Shown piece after piece: positions 53,015 to 63,248 of a DNA stretch of 64,000 nucleotides. The translations under genes and the position numbers were made by a program. Source of the DNA: Corallococcus silvisoli (GTDB lineage Bacteria > Myxococcota > Myxococcia > Myxococcales > Myxococcaceae); assembly GCF_009909145.1 (NCBI RefSeq), contig NZ_JAAAPJ010000003.1, positions 496,001 through 560,000 on the forward strand, read 5' to 3'. Position 1 is the stretch's first letter, and every line of letters starts with the position of its first letter. The notes under the pieces were generated by a model that was not told where the DNA came from, searched no databases, and saw nothing but the letters and a program-made list of their open reading frames with translations.

Positions 53015-53311
53015 TCACTCCCAAGCCTGCCCGAGCTGGGACGGGTCGACCTGCCCCGCCTTGCCCCGGAAGGCCCTGCCCAGCGCCTTACGCTTGAGCG
53101 CTGCCGTCAGACAACCGGCACCGCACAGGTACGCCCCCCGCCCCGGCAGCCTCCGCCGCCTGTCCGCCACCACGCTGCCCTGGGGACCTACCACGAACCG
53201 GGTGAGTTCCGCCTGTGCCTTGCGCGAACCGCACCCGACGCAGGTCCTGACCGGACCTGACGTCGTGATTTCAGTGGGATGTGTCCCAGGCCGTTTCGTT
53301 GCGCGGCGCAT
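53015..53311 (-). CDS. rnpM: YlxR/RnpM RNA-binding protein (DUF448)
   Basis: 98 residues. The YlxR pattern is seen: PVRTCVGCGSRKAQAELTRF, the conserved RRRLPGRGAYLCGAGC with the GRGAYLC box, and a basic C-terminus (LKRKALGRAFRGKAGQ). It is always found between nusA and infB, as here (18 bp after nusA, 120 bp before infB). In Gram-positives it binds RNase P RNA. A role with RNase P in this group is inferred. Confidence 0.92.
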   Translation of the reverse strand: MRRATKRPGTHPTEITTSGPVRTCVGCGSRKAQAELTRFVVGPQGSVVADRRRRLPGRGAYLCGAGCLTAALKRKALGRAFRGKAGQVDPSQLGQAWE

Positions 53312-53329
53312 CTCCCCGTTCCTCGGTGC

Positions 53330-55030
<1,701 letters not shown>

Positions 55031-55100
55031 GGCTTTCTCTTCTCCGAAAATGGGTCCACGGGCGGCCCTGGCGCGAACAGGGTCCCCTGTATGTCGACGT

Positions 55101-55586
55101 CTAGAACTCGAACTCCAGATGGGCCTTGGCGATGTCCTTGAAGGGGATGACGAAGACGCCGCCCCCCTCCACGTCCACGGAGATGGCGTCGGCCGCCACT
55201 TCGGTGAGCGTGCCGCTGAAGTTCTTCCGCGGAGGCTCGCCCAGCGGGCCGAAGGTCTTCACCTTGACCTTCTGCCCCTTCACCCGTTCGAAGTGCGCCG
55301 GCTTCCTCAACGGCCGGTTCACTCCGGGGCTGGACACCTCCAGGTTGTACTCCTGGGGGATGAAGTCCTCCACGTCGAGCACCGGATCCACGGCGCGCGA
55401 CACCTGGGAGCACTCGTCCAGACCCACCCGGCCGCCTGGCTTGTCGATGAACAGCCGCAACACCCAGCCCTCGCGCTCGCGGACGTACTCCAGGTCCACC
55501 AGCTCCAGGCCTTCGTTCGCCACGATGGGATCCAGCAGCGCCGCCGCCTTCTCCTCCACCGTCATTTTGATGTTCTTCGACTCCAT
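55101..55586 (-). CDS. rimP: Ribosome maturation factor RimP
   Basis: 161 residues from ATG 55586; an ATG eight codons in (55565) could also be used. It has the RimP pattern: LLDPIVANEGLELVDLEYVR, RLFIDKPGGRVGLDECSQVS, DVEDFIPQEYNLEVSSPGVN (residues about 70-95), then RPLRKPAHFERVKGQKVKV. RimP is needed for assembly of the 30S head and helps S12 binding. It is the first gene of the nusA operon, and the region before it contains an inverted repeat shared with the divergent nitrilase gene. Confidence 0.96.
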   Translation of the reverse strand: MESKNIKMTVEEKAAALLDPIVANEGLELVDLEYVREREGWVLRLFIDKPGGRVGLDECSQVSRAVDPVLDVEDFIPQEYNLEVSSPGVNRPLRKPAHFERVKGQKVKVKTFGPLGEPPRKNFSGTLTEVAADAISVDVEGGGVFVIPFKDIAKAHLEFEF

Positions 55587-55686
55587 AACCGGGAAGCAGG
55601 TCTCCAAAAACACGAAAAGCGGGCACGGCGGCCCACTTTTCGATGTGATGCGTCGAAAAATGTCGGGGCGTCCGTAACACACGCCC

Positions 55687-55719
55687 CCTCGGGGTGTAAA
55701 GGAAGGACACACCCCGAGG
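55687..55719. promoter_or_regulatory. Inverted repeat in the rimP/nitrilase divergent gap
   Basis: Perfect 11-bp arms CCTCGGGGTGT / ACACCCCGAGG with an 11-base spacer lie about halfway between the two divergent starts. A dyad placed there could be an operator for both directions or a hairpin in one leader. No matching regulator is known. Confidence 0.4.
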
Positions 55720-55793
55720 CGCCAGCTCAACGCCCCCCCGGACTGAAGGATTCCCAGGGGTTCGCGCGACGCGGGTGGCGCTATAACGCCCCC

Positions 55794-56597
55794 ATGCACC
55801 TCATCGCCGCCGCCCAGATGGTGTCCACCGCCGACAAGGCCCACAACCTGGAGGTGGCCACCCGCCTCGTGCGCCAGGCCGCCTCCCTGGGAGCCCGCCT
55901 GGTGGGTCTGCCGGAGAACTTCTCCTGGATGGGCCCGGAGCCCGAGCGCCCCTCCGCCGCAGAAGGCCTGGACGGCCCCACGCTCAGCCGGATGGCGCAG
56001 CTGGCCCGGGAGACGAAGACGACCGTGCTGTCCGGCTCCATCCTGGAGACCGGGGCGCCGGGCGACCGGCTCTACAACACCAGCGTCCTCTTCGGCCCGG
56101 ACGGCGCGCGGCTGGCCGTGTACCGGAAGATGCACCTGTTCGACGTGGATGTGGGAGATGGTGCCACCTATCAGGAGTCCGCGGCGGTGGCGCCGGGGAC
56201 GGAGGTGGTGGCGGCGGACACGGAGGTGGGGCGGCTGGGGCTGAGCGTCTGCTACGACCTGCGCTTCCCGGAGCTGTACCGGCGGCTGTCGAAGGACGGG
56301 GCGACGCTGCTGGCGGTGCCGGCCGCGTTCACGATGATGACCGGCAAGGACCACTGGGAGGTGCTGCTGCGCGCCCGGGCCATCGAGAACCAGGCGTATG
56401 TGCTGGCGCCGGCCCAGGGCGGGCGGCACTCGGCGCAGCGGCTGACGTACGGGCACGCGATGGTGGTGGACCCCTGGGGGCTGGTGACGGCGCGCGCCTC
56501 CGAGGGCGAGGGGCTGGCCGTGGCGCCGGTGGACCCCGAGCTCCTGGCGCGCATCCGGCGGAATTTGCCGTGCCTGACGCACCGGCGGCTGGACTAG
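55794..56597 (+). CDS. Nitrilase-superfamily amidase (Nit1-like)
   Basis: 267 residues from ATG 55794; the frame is open upstream but not homologous. The catalytic triad is Glu in LVGLPENFSWMG (near residue 41), Lys in AVYRKMHLFDVDVGD and Cys in LGLSVCYDLRFPELYRRLSK (near residue 150). The order and the YDLRFPELYR motif place it in the Nit1/NitFhit branch, whose known member hydrolyses deaminated glutathione. A small-amide repair role is therefore likely. It is divergent from rimP and followed by an envelope gene set 83 bp later. Confidence 0.9.
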   Translation: MHLIAAAQMVSTADKAHNLEVATRLVRQAASLGARLVGLPENFSWMGPEPERPSAAEGLDGPTLSRMAQLARETKTTVLSGSILETGAPGDRLYNTSVLFGPDGARLAVYRKMHLFDVDVGDGATYQESAAVAPGTEVVAADTEVGRLGLSVCYDLRFPELYRRLSKDGATLLAVPAAFTMMTGKDHWEVLLRARAIENQAYVLAPAQGGRHSAQRLTYGHAMVVDPWGLVTARASEGEGLAVAPVDPELLARIRRNLPCLTHRRLD

Positions 56598-56680
56598 GCG
56601 AGCGCCCGGGCACGGGATGAGGGGCGTGGCCCTTCTGGCGTTGCTTTGCGGTTAGACTCGGCCGCAGGAAGACCCCTCTG

Positions 56681-57136
56681 GTGAATGGACGACGCTGGAC
56701 TCCCCTGCTCTTCGCGGTCGCGCTCATGGCCCTTCACCCCGGCTGCACCCCGGACGAGAAGCCCCATGGGCCCGCGGAGGCCCCCCTGCCTCCCCCTGTC
56801 CCCCGCGCGCACCTGCGGGAGCTGACGGGGGACGTGCAGATCAAACGCGCGGTGGCCGACGAATGGAGCGCGGCCCGCGACGACCTGCCCCTGTACGAGA
56901 ACGACAAGGTCCGCACCGAGTCCGGGGCCAGCGCCCAGGTGGTGTTCGCGAACGGCAGCACGGTGCACCTGGGGGGTGATTCCCTGGTGGGCATCGCGGA
57001 AAGCAAGCTGCGAACGGATGTCACCGTCCTCCGGGGAAGGGTGGACGCCACGCTGGAGAAGCCCGCCACCCAGTCGCTGTCCGTCACCACCCCATCCGCC
57101 ACGGTTCGGGCGGGCAGGAAGATTGAATTCCAATGA
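56681..57136 (+). CDS. FecR-domain lipoprotein
   Basis: 151 residues, GTG 56681. A lipoprotein signal (WTPLLFAVALMALHPGCTPD) ends at Cys near residue 22. The rest is one FecR domain: LTGDVQIKRAVADEWSAARD, YENDKVRTESGASAQVVFAN, GSTVHLGGDSLVGIAESKL, VTVLRGRVDATLEK. FecR domains are sensory or ligand-binding domains in the envelope. It overlaps the next gene by 4 bases (ATGA), and both precede an HD-GYP gene, so an envelope-sensing unit is plausible. Confidence 0.9.
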   Translation: MNGRRWTPLLFAVALMALHPGCTPDEKPHGPAEAPLPPPVPRAHLRELTGDVQIKRAVADEWSAARDDLPLYENDKVRTESGASAQVVFANGSTVHLGGDSLVGIAESKLRTDVTVLRGRVDATLEKPATQSLSVTTPSATVRAGRKIEFQ

Positions 57137-57981
57137 AGGCCGCCCTGTGGCTCAGCGCGTGGATGGGACTGTCCGCGGTGCCGACCGCCCCGACGGCGGT
57201 GGGACGCGAGGCCGCGGAGGCCCGCCCGTCCTCCGGGGGAACGGTGGCCCCGCCCCGCAAGGGCTCCGGGACGGAGCCGCAGACGGCGCTCAAGGCGCTG
57301 GAGATGTCGCGCGCGGCGGTGAAGGCCGCGCCGGAGGATGCGCGCCGTCGTGAGGCCGAGGCCCGGCTGAAGGAGGCGGAGACGCACTTCCAGCAGGCGC
57401 AGTACGCGGACGCGCTGCACAAGGCGGATGAAGCCTGGGCGCTGCTCAACCCGCCCCAGCCGTCCAACTTCACGGTGGAGGTGGACCACGACGGCGGCAC
57501 CACCACCGTCACCCACCGCCAGGGCCCCCCCGTCACCGTGGAGGCCCAGCACGCGACCCGCGTCCTGGCCAAGGGGGAGTCCGTGCGGGTGCAGCAGGGC
57601 ACCGTGCTGCCGGAGCCGCCCGCCGCGCCGCAGCCGGCGCAGCCCGCGGACAAGTCCCGCTTCACCCTGAAGCCGACGGCGAGCGGGCTGCTGGGCCCGG
57701 TGACGCTGGCGTGGGCGGCGGTGGCGGGCGCCACGAGCTACGAAGTGGAGGTCATCTTCGATGAGGCGGGGGACGGAGTCCCGGCCCGGGCGCCGGTGCG
57801 CTCGGTGCTGGCCGCGCGGCAGTGGGTCCTGCCCGCGTTGCCGCCGGGCCGTTATCGCTGGACGGTGACGGCCCTGAGCCCGGAGCAGGGACGGTCCCTG
57901 CCCTCCCCGACACGGCGCTTCGAGCTGGCCGCGGAATCGCTCGAACTCAACGTCAAGGTGAAGGACGGCTGGCAGAAGTAG
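57133..57981 (+). CDS. Secreted protein with helical and fibronectin/Ig-like domains
   Basis: 282 residues. A signal peptide (LWLSAWMGLSAVPTAPTAV) is followed by a helical repeat-like segment (EMSRAAVKAAPEDARRREAE, ARLKEAETHFQQAQYADALH) resembling a TPR/coiled-coil. Residues ~110-155 are beta-rich and glycine-poor (FTVEVDHDGGTTTVTHRQGP), similar to the FecR context, and ~175-270 form a fibronectin type-III-like sandwich (GPVTLAWAAVAGATSYEVEV, PPGRYRWTVTALSPEQGRSL). Its ATG overlaps the FecR stop. The likely place is the periplasm, acting with the FecR lipoprotein. No enzyme motif is seen. Confidence 0.8.
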   Translation: MKAALWLSAWMGLSAVPTAPTAVGREAAEARPSSGGTVAPPRKGSGTEPQTALKALEMSRAAVKAAPEDARRREAEARLKEAETHFQQAQYADALHKADEAWALLNPPQPSNFTVEVDHDGGTTTVTHRQGPPVTVEAQHATRVLAKGESVRVQQGTVLPEPPAAPQPAQPADKSRFTLKPTASGLLGPVTLAWAAVAGATSYEVEVIFDEAGDGVPARAPVRSVLAARQWVLPALPPGRYRWTVTALSPEQGRSLPSPTRRFELAAESLELNVKVKDGWQK

Positions 57982-58007
57982 CCACCGCCCGCGAGGAGCC
58001 ACCGCCC

Positions 58008-59717
58008 GTGCGACTTTTCAAAGCCATCCTGATGTTGATGCTGGTGGTGAGCATCATCCCCACGCTGATGGTGGGCTGGTTGTCGGTGTCCCATACGCGC
58101 GAGCTGCTCATCCGCGACGCGCAGGAGCTGGCCCAGGAGCGCGTGAAGCAGCTGCGGCTCAAGGCGGAGAGCTTCCTGGAGGACCCCACGGAGATGGTGG
58201 TGGGGCTGTCCAGCGTGCCGGGCGGCTTCTTCAGCCTGCCGCGCGACACGCAGCGGCTGCACATCTCCGCGGTGCTCAACCAGCGCCCGGAGGTGTTGGC
58301 GCTCACCGTGTTCGACGAGGCGCAGCAGCGGCTGCCGGGCCTGCAGGCCTTCGCGGTGCACGACATGGCGCCCAGCGCGGTGGCCGAACACGAGGAGCGC
58401 GCGCGGGCCCTGCTGCGCGAGGGGCTCACGGGGGTGCGCTACTCGGACGTGGTGGCGTCCCAGGGCGGCGTGCCGGTGGTGACGCTCGCGTTTCCGGTGG
58501 GCGACCCGGTGCAGGGCTACATCGCGGCGGACCTGACGCTCGCGGGCCTGCGGCAGATGCTGGCGCAGGAGCGCGTGGGCAGCACGGGGTTCGCGTACCT
58601 GGCGGACCGGCACGGCCGGCTCATCACCGGCGGCGGGGACCTGGGCGCGGTGGGCGAGGACGTGTCGAAGCGGCTTCCGCTGGCGCACCTGCTCAAGCAG
58701 CGCGAGGGCTCGCCGGACACGGAGCTGTTCCACGTGGGCAACTTCGGCGAGGGCCGCGACGCGGTGGTGTCCGCGTACTCGGTGCTGCCGGAAGCAGGCT
58801 GGGCCATCGTGTCCGAGCAGCCGGTGGAGCACGCCTACCGGCAAGTAGAGACGATGGAGCGGCGCATCCTGCTGGGCCTGGGCGGCGCCATCCTGGTGGC
58901 GCTGGTGCTGGCGTCCATCTTCTCCCGCAACCTCACGCAGCCGCTGAAGACCTTCATCGCGACGTCGCTGGAGCTGGCGCGCGGCAAGTTCGGCGTGGAG
59001 GTGAACCTGAAGCAGAAGAACGAGCTGGGGGAGCTGGCCCAGACGTTCAACTACATGAGCAAGCAGCTGCTCGCGTACGACATGGAGACGCGCGGCCTCT
59101 ACGAGAGCCTGGAGAAGGGCTACCTGGAGACCATCGTCGCGCTGGCGAACTCCATCGACTCCAAGGACGCGTACACGCGCGGCCATAGCCAGCGGGTGGG
59201 CGACGTGGCGGTGGAGATTGGCAAGGAGCTGAAGCTCACCGAGCGCGAGCTGCGGCAGCTGCAATACGGCGGCATCCTCCACGACATCGGGAAGATTGGC
59301 ATCGTGGAGAGCATCCTCTGCAAGCAGTCCCGGTTGACCGACCAGGAGATGGCCACGATGCGCGAGCACCCGGCCATTGGCGACGCCATCATCGGGCCGG
59401 TGACGTTCCTGGGACCGGTGCGCGCGTGCGTGCGCCACCACCACGAGCGCTGGGACGGCACCGGCTACCCGGACAAGCTCAAGGGGGACGCCATCCCGCT
59501 GCTCGCCCGCATCGTGGCGTGCGCGGACACGTTCGATGCGTGCACCTCCACGCGCCCCTACCAGAAGGCCATGCCGCTGGAGAAGGCGATGGAGATATTG
59601 GACAACCTGAGCGGCGCGCAGTTGGACCCTCGCGTGGTGCAGGCCCTGCGCGCGGTGCTCGCCCAGCGGGGCGTGCGGCTGGAAGGCCACCGGCAGCCCG
59701 TCAAGCTGGCCTCCTGA
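58008..59717 (+). CDS. Membrane HD-GYP phosphodiesterase with HAMP
   Basis: 569 residues, GTG 58008 with GAGGAG upstream. A first membrane segment (residues 5-25, AILMLMLVVSIIPTLMVGWL) and a second (about 286-305, ILLGLGGAILVALVLASIFS) flank a ~260-residue periplasmic sensor region. A HAMP linker (about 306-360) follows. The HD-GYP domain is complete: HSQRVGDVAVEIG (residue 392), GGILHDIGKIGIVES (424), MREHPAIGDAIIGP, CVRHHHERWDGTGYPDKLKG (about 475-494) and ARIVACADTFDACTSTRPY. Such enzymes hydrolyse cyclic di-GMP to pGpG and GMP. Probably co-transcribed with the FecR and fibronectin-like genes, 26 bp upstream. Confidence 0.95.
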   Translation: MRLFKAILMLMLVVSIIPTLMVGWLSVSHTRELLIRDAQELAQERVKQLRLKAESFLEDPTEMVVGLSSVPGGFFSLPRDTQRLHISAVLNQRPEVLALTVFDEAQQRLPGLQAFAVHDMAPSAVAEHEERARALLREGLTGVRYSDVVASQGGVPVVTLAFPVGDPVQGYIAADLTLAGLRQMLAQERVGSTGFAYLADRHGRLITGGGDLGAVGEDVSKRLPLAHLLKQREGSPDTELFHVGNFGEGRDAVVSAYSVLPEAGWAIVSEQPVEHAYRQVETMERRILLGLGGAILVALVLASIFSRNLTQPLKTFIATSLELARGKFGVEVNLKQKNELGELAQTFNYMSKQLLAYDMETRGLYESLEKGYLETIVALANSIDSKDAYTRGHSQRVGDVAVEIGKELKLTERELRQLQYGGILHDIGKIGIVESILCKQSRLTDQEMATMREHPAIGDAIIGPVTFLGPVRACVRHHHERWDGTGYPDKLKGDAIPLLARIVACADTFDACTSTRPYQKAMPLEKAMEILDNLSGAQLDPRVVQALRAVLAQRGVRLEGHRQPVKLAS

Positions 59718-59817
59718 AGCGCGGCGCCCCTGGCCCCGCGCTCGCGGCGGGTCCCCCACTCCACCGGAAGGATGGTAGGGAGGGGCCTCCTGCCCCTAGC
59801 CTCTGGATGGTGGACCG

Positions 59818-60159
59818 GTGAGCAATTTCTGGGATCGCATCAAGCCCGCGCCCAAGCCCGTCAGCGCGACGGACGCGAAGCTGTCCGCGGACGGTGAGTC
59901 GCTGACGCTGACGTGGGATGACGGCGCGACGACGACCGCCACCGCGCAGGTGCTGCGGCAGCAGTGCCCGTGCGCCGCGTGCGTGGACGAATGGACCGCG
60001 AAGCGCACGCTGGACCCCTCGCAGGTGCCCGCGAACCTGCGCGTGTTGCAGATGCAACCGGTGGGCAACTACGCGCTCGCGTTCGTCTTCAGCGACCAAC
60101 ACAACACGGGCATCTACCCGTGGAAGCACCTGCGCGAAATCACCCAGTCGCAAGGGTGA
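59818..60159 (+). CDS. DUF971 family protein
   Basis: 113 residues, GTG 59818. It shows the DUF971 pattern: LTLTWDDGATTTATAQVLRQ, the conserved CPCAAC (near residue 51), then VDEWTAKRTL, and later LQMQPVGNYALAFVFSDQHN, TGIYPWKHLREI. The Cys pair may bind metal. DUF971 domains are linked to iron-sulfur protein assembly (fused to ApbC-like ATPases) or to 2-oxoglutarate oxygenases. Here it stands alone, 33 bp before the kinase gene. Confidence 0.88.
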   Translation: MSNFWDRIKPAPKPVSATDAKLSADGESLTLTWDDGATTTATAQVLRQQCPCAACVDEWTAKRTLDPSQVPANLRVLQMQPVGNYALAFVFSDQHNTGIYPWKHLREITQSQG

Positions 60160-60192
60160 GGTACCATCCGCGCCCTTCCGGAGGATGACCTC

Positions 60193-62133
60193 GTGACGTC
60201 GCGCTATCGGCTGCTGCAACCGCTGGCCACGGGAGGCATGGCGGAGCTGTTCCTGGGGGTGGCGAAGGGGGCGGAGGGCTTCGAGCGCACCGTGGCCATC
60301 AAGCGCGTGCTGCCGCACCTGGCGCGCGAGCCGGACATCGCGAGCATGTTCGTGTCGGAGGCGCGGCTGTCCATGCTCCTCCAGCACCAGAACATCGTCA
60401 CCGTGCATGACGTGGGGGAGAGCACCGAAGGGCTCTTCCTGGTGATGGAGCTGGTGGATGGATGGGACCTGGGCGCGCTGCTGCGGGCGGTGACGCGCCA
60501 GGGGCTGCGCGTCCCGCCGCACCTGGCCGTGTTCATCGCGAGCCAGGCCCAGGCGGGTTTGCAGCACGCGTACCGCAAGCAGAGCGCGGGGCAGCCGCTG
60601 GTGACCGCGCACCGGGACGTGTCCCCGTCCAACGTGCTGGTGTCGCGCGAGGGCGAGGTGAAGGTCACCGACTTCGGCATCGCGCGGCTGGCGGGCCTGT
60701 CGCGCACCGAACCCGGGGCGTTCAAGGGCAAGCTGCCCTACGCCGCGCCGGAGCTCCTCCGGGGCGAGCCGGCCACCGCGCTGAGCGACCAGTTCTCCCT
60801 GGGCATCATCCTGGCGGAGCTGCTCGCGGGGCAGCACCCGTTCGGCTCGTCGGCGGAGCCGATGGCGGTGGCGCACTCCATCCTCAACCGCGCGCCCGCG
60901 TCGCTGCCGGACGTGCCGGCGTCACTGGCCACGCTGGTGCTGCGCATGCTGTCACGCGACCCGGGGGGCCGCTTTCCGGAGCCGGAGGATGTGTCCGAGG
61001 CGCTCGCGCGGTGGCTCGCGCAGGCGGGCGAGCCCGCGTCGTCGCACGCGCTGGCCATGTTCCTGCGCGGCGTGAAGCTGCCCGCGTCCGTGGGAGAGCG
61101 CGCCCGGGCCGCCCAGGCGGAGGCGCCGGCGTCGACGTCCGCGTCGTTCGTGATGTCCGTCCCATCGGGAGAAGGCCCGGGCCCTCAAGCGCTGGAGCCT
61201 GCCACCCGCGCCTCCACGAGGGCCTACGGGACCCCGGAGAGTGCCCCGACCGCGAAGCACTCCGCGCCGTGGAAGCCCTCCCCGGCGGCCGTCCCCGTCA
61301 GCGGGGAGGAAGAGGCACCATGGAGCCCCAGCCCCGGTGGGGCTTCGCTGTCGGCCTCAGGGGAAGTGCTCCACGCCTGCACCTTGTGTGGGGCGGCCCT
61401 GGAGTCGCCCGAGTCCCCCTGCGAGTCCTGCACCCAGCGGCCTTCCGCCGCCGGCTCGGGGCGGGCGGCCCCCCCAGGAGACAGGGCCCCGGCCCGCCCG
61501 GGCGAGGGCGGTGCTCGCATGGCCACCACCGGACGGGACGGCGGCAGCGGGCGGGCCCCCGGTGCGCCCCCTGCAGGAGCCCAGACGGGACGTGTCTCTG
61601 GCGGCGGGGGGCCCGCGGCGGCACGGGCGGCGCTCCCAGAGGATGCTCCGGCGATGGCCACGCAGGCGCTCTCCGACGTCGACGAGTCGGAGCGGATGAA
61701 CCGGCCCAGCATCCGCGAGGCGGGCGCGGGCGACCTGGAGCTGGAGGCACGCGCGCCCCGTCCAGAGGGCACGTCGTGGGAGCTGGAGCCGCCGGTGTCC
61801 CCCCGCCCTCGCAGGCGCTGGGGCGTGGCGGTGGCGCTGTTCGGCGTCGCTGCGGTGCTCGCGGCGGGCGCGCTGTTCGCGTGGCCTCGCTACGAGAGAC
61901 AGGTGCTGCAGGCGCTCGGCGTCCCCACGGCCCTCGTGTCCATTCGCAGCGAGCCCTCCGGGGCCACCGTCTTCGTGGATGGCGTGCAGGTGGGCGTGAC
62001 GCCGCTCGTGATGGACAACATCTACCCGGTGCGTGCGGTCCCGGTGCAGCTGAAGCTCCGGGGCTACCGTCCCTGGACGGGCTCATTCATGGGCGGCAAG
62101 AAGGCGGACGTGGACGCGGAGCTCAAGCGCTGA
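60193..62133 (+). CDS. Ser/Thr kinase with zinc ribbon, membrane segment and PEGA domain
   Basis: 646 residues, GTG 60193. The kinase domain (1-285) is complete: PLATGGMAELFLGVAKGAEG, TVAIKRVLPHL, AHRDVSPSNVLVSREGEVKV (about 139), TDFGIARL, KLPYAAPELLRGE. A long disordered region follows, with a zinc ribbon near 393-413 (LHACTLCGAALESP, CESCTQ). One membrane segment at about 543-565 (GVAVALFGVAAVLAAGALFA) precedes the C-terminal PEGA domain (SIRSEPSGATVFVDGVQVGV). PEGA domains are thought to bind envelope surface polymers. Typical of myxobacterial kinases; substrate unknown. Confidence 0.93.
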   Translation: MTSRYRLLQPLATGGMAELFLGVAKGAEGFERTVAIKRVLPHLAREPDIASMFVSEARLSMLLQHQNIVTVHDVGESTEGLFLVMELVDGWDLGALLRAVTRQGLRVPPHLAVFIASQAQAGLQHAYRKQSAGQPLVTAHRDVSPSNVLVSREGEVKVTDFGIARLAGLSRTEPGAFKGKLPYAAPELLRGEPATALSDQFSLGIILAELLAGQHPFGSSAEPMAVAHSILNRAPASLPDVPASLATLVLRMLSRDPGGRFPEPEDVSEALARWLAQAGEPASSHALAMFLRGVKLPASVGERARAAQAEAPASTSASFVMSVPSGEGPGPQALEPATRASTRAYGTPESAPTAKHSAPWKPSPAAVPVSGEEEAPWSPSPGGASLSASGEVLHACTLCGAALESPESPCESCTQRPSAAGSGRAAPPGDRAPARPGEGGARMATTGRDGGSGRAPGAPPAGAQTGRVSGGGGPAAARAALPEDAPAMATQALSDVDESERMNRPSIREAGAGDLELEARAPRPEGTSWELEPPVSPRPRRRWGVAVALFGVAAVLAAGALFAWPRYERQVLQALGVPTALVSIRSEPSGATVFVDGVQVGVTPLVMDNIYPVRAVPVQLKLRGYRPWTGSFMGGKKADVDAELKR

Positions 62134-62167
62134 GCGTCCACGCGCCGCCGGTGTCGCGAGGACCGCC

Positions 62168-62710
62168 CTACTTCACCAGCCGCAGGTGACCGCGGCGCGG
62201 AGGCTGCGGCTCCTCCGGCGGGCCCCCTTCGGGCGTGGGCGGCGGTGCCACCTCCGGGCGCGTCTCCGGCTCGTCCCGGTGCTCGCTCTGCACCTCGCGC
62301 AGGAAGGCGCGGGGGCGCTCGGCGGCGACGGGCACGGGCGTGGGCGGCGGAGGGCGCGCGACGGAGGCCGAGCCCACCGGGGGCTGCTGGAGCAGCTCCG
62401 GCGGCATCTCCTCCGGGTACATCCAGAACTCCTTCGTCACGTGGCTGGCGATGGCGAACAGCGCCGACCAGGGCACCGCCACGGTGAAGCGCGAACCGGA
62501 GAAGCTCAGCGTGGAGCGCACGCCCCACTCGCTCACCGTGAGGTCGGGGGGCTCGAAACGGTAGGAGAGGTTGAGGCGCAGGTGTGCTTCGCCACGGAGG
62601 CTGGCGGGGACGAGCACGCCGGGGCGGCGCGCGTCCAGGTGGATCATCACCATCCCCTGATCCAGCGCGGCCAACAGCCGCTCCTTCTTGTCGGAAACCT
62701 TCTTGTCCAT
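62168..62710 (-). CDS. sspB: SspB-like ClpXP adaptor
   Basis: 180 residues from ATG 62710; the frame continues upstream. The N-terminal part (KERLLAALDQGMVMIHLDAR, RPGVLVPASLRGEAHLRLNL, GVRSTLSFSGSRFTVAVPWS, ALFAIASHVTKEFWMYPEEM) follows the order of the SspB substrate-binding domain, in the form with an aromatic GTLSF/PW core. A long Pro/Glu-rich tail ends in RRGHLRLVK, a candidate ClpX-docking peptide. SspB delivers ssrA-tagged proteins to ClpXP. It is next to smpB (35 bp), which fits this role. Confidence 0.85.
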   Translation of the reverse strand: MDKKVSDKKERLLAALDQGMVMIHLDARRPGVLVPASLRGEAHLRLNLSYRFEPPDLTVSEWGVRSTLSFSGSRFTVAVPWSALFAIASHVTKEFWMYPEEMPPELLQQPPVGSASVARPPPPTPVPVAAERPRAFLREVQSEHRDEPETRPEVAPPPTPEGGPPEEPQPPRRGHLRLVK

Positions 62711-62745
62711 TCCAGCCTGTCCGGCGGGGAATTGCGGGCGCGCCC

Positions 62746-63231
62746 TCAACGACGGCGCACTTCCCGGTCCATCTCCCGCTTCGTCTCCCGTTCCTTGATG
62801 TCGTGGCGGCGATCTTCGTGCGTCTTGCCGCGGCACAGGCCCAGCTCCACCTTGGCCCGCCCCTTCCTGAAGTACAGCACGAGCGGGATGATGGAGTAAC
62901 CGCGCTCGCGCACCTTCGCCGTCCACCGGTCGATCTCCGCCCGGTGCATCAGCAGCTTCCGGCCCCGGGTGGGGAGGTGGTCGAACACACTCGCCGCCTT
63001 GTAGGAGCCGATGTGGGCATTGAGCAGGAACAGCTCCGTGCCCTTCTGCAGCGCATAGGCGTCCGACAGGTTGGCCGTTCCTTCCCGCAGCGATTTCACC
63101 TCGCTGCCGGTGAGCTCCAGCCCCGCTTCGATCTTCTCATCCACCGTGTAGTCGAAGCGCGCACGCCGGTTCTCGGCAATGAGCTTCACCCCCGGCTCGG
63201 CACCCACACCCTTCGACTTTCCAGCGGCCAT
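62746..63231 (-). CDS. smpB: SsrA-binding protein SmpB
   Basis: 161 residues from ATG 63231. It has the SmpB pattern: VKLIAENRRARFDYTVDEKI, EAGLELTGSEVKSLREGTAN, LSDAYALQKGTELFLLNAHI, SVFDHLPTRGRKLLMHRAEI, ELGLCRGKTHEDRRHDIKER. SmpB brings tmRNA to stalled ribosomes; its helical C-terminal tail (rich in Lys/Arg) enters the mRNA channel. It is 17 bp downstream of panC and 35 bp upstream of sspB. Confidence 0.97.
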   Translation of the reverse strand: MAAGKSKGVGAEPGVKLIAENRRARFDYTVDEKIEAGLELTGSEVKSLREGTANLSDAYALQKGTELFLLNAHIGSYKAASVFDHLPTRGRKLLMHRAEIDRWTAKVRERGYSIIPLVLYFRKGRAKVELGLCRGKTHEDRRHDIKERETKREMDREVRRR

Positions 63232-63248
63232 AACGTGTCCCGAGTCTC

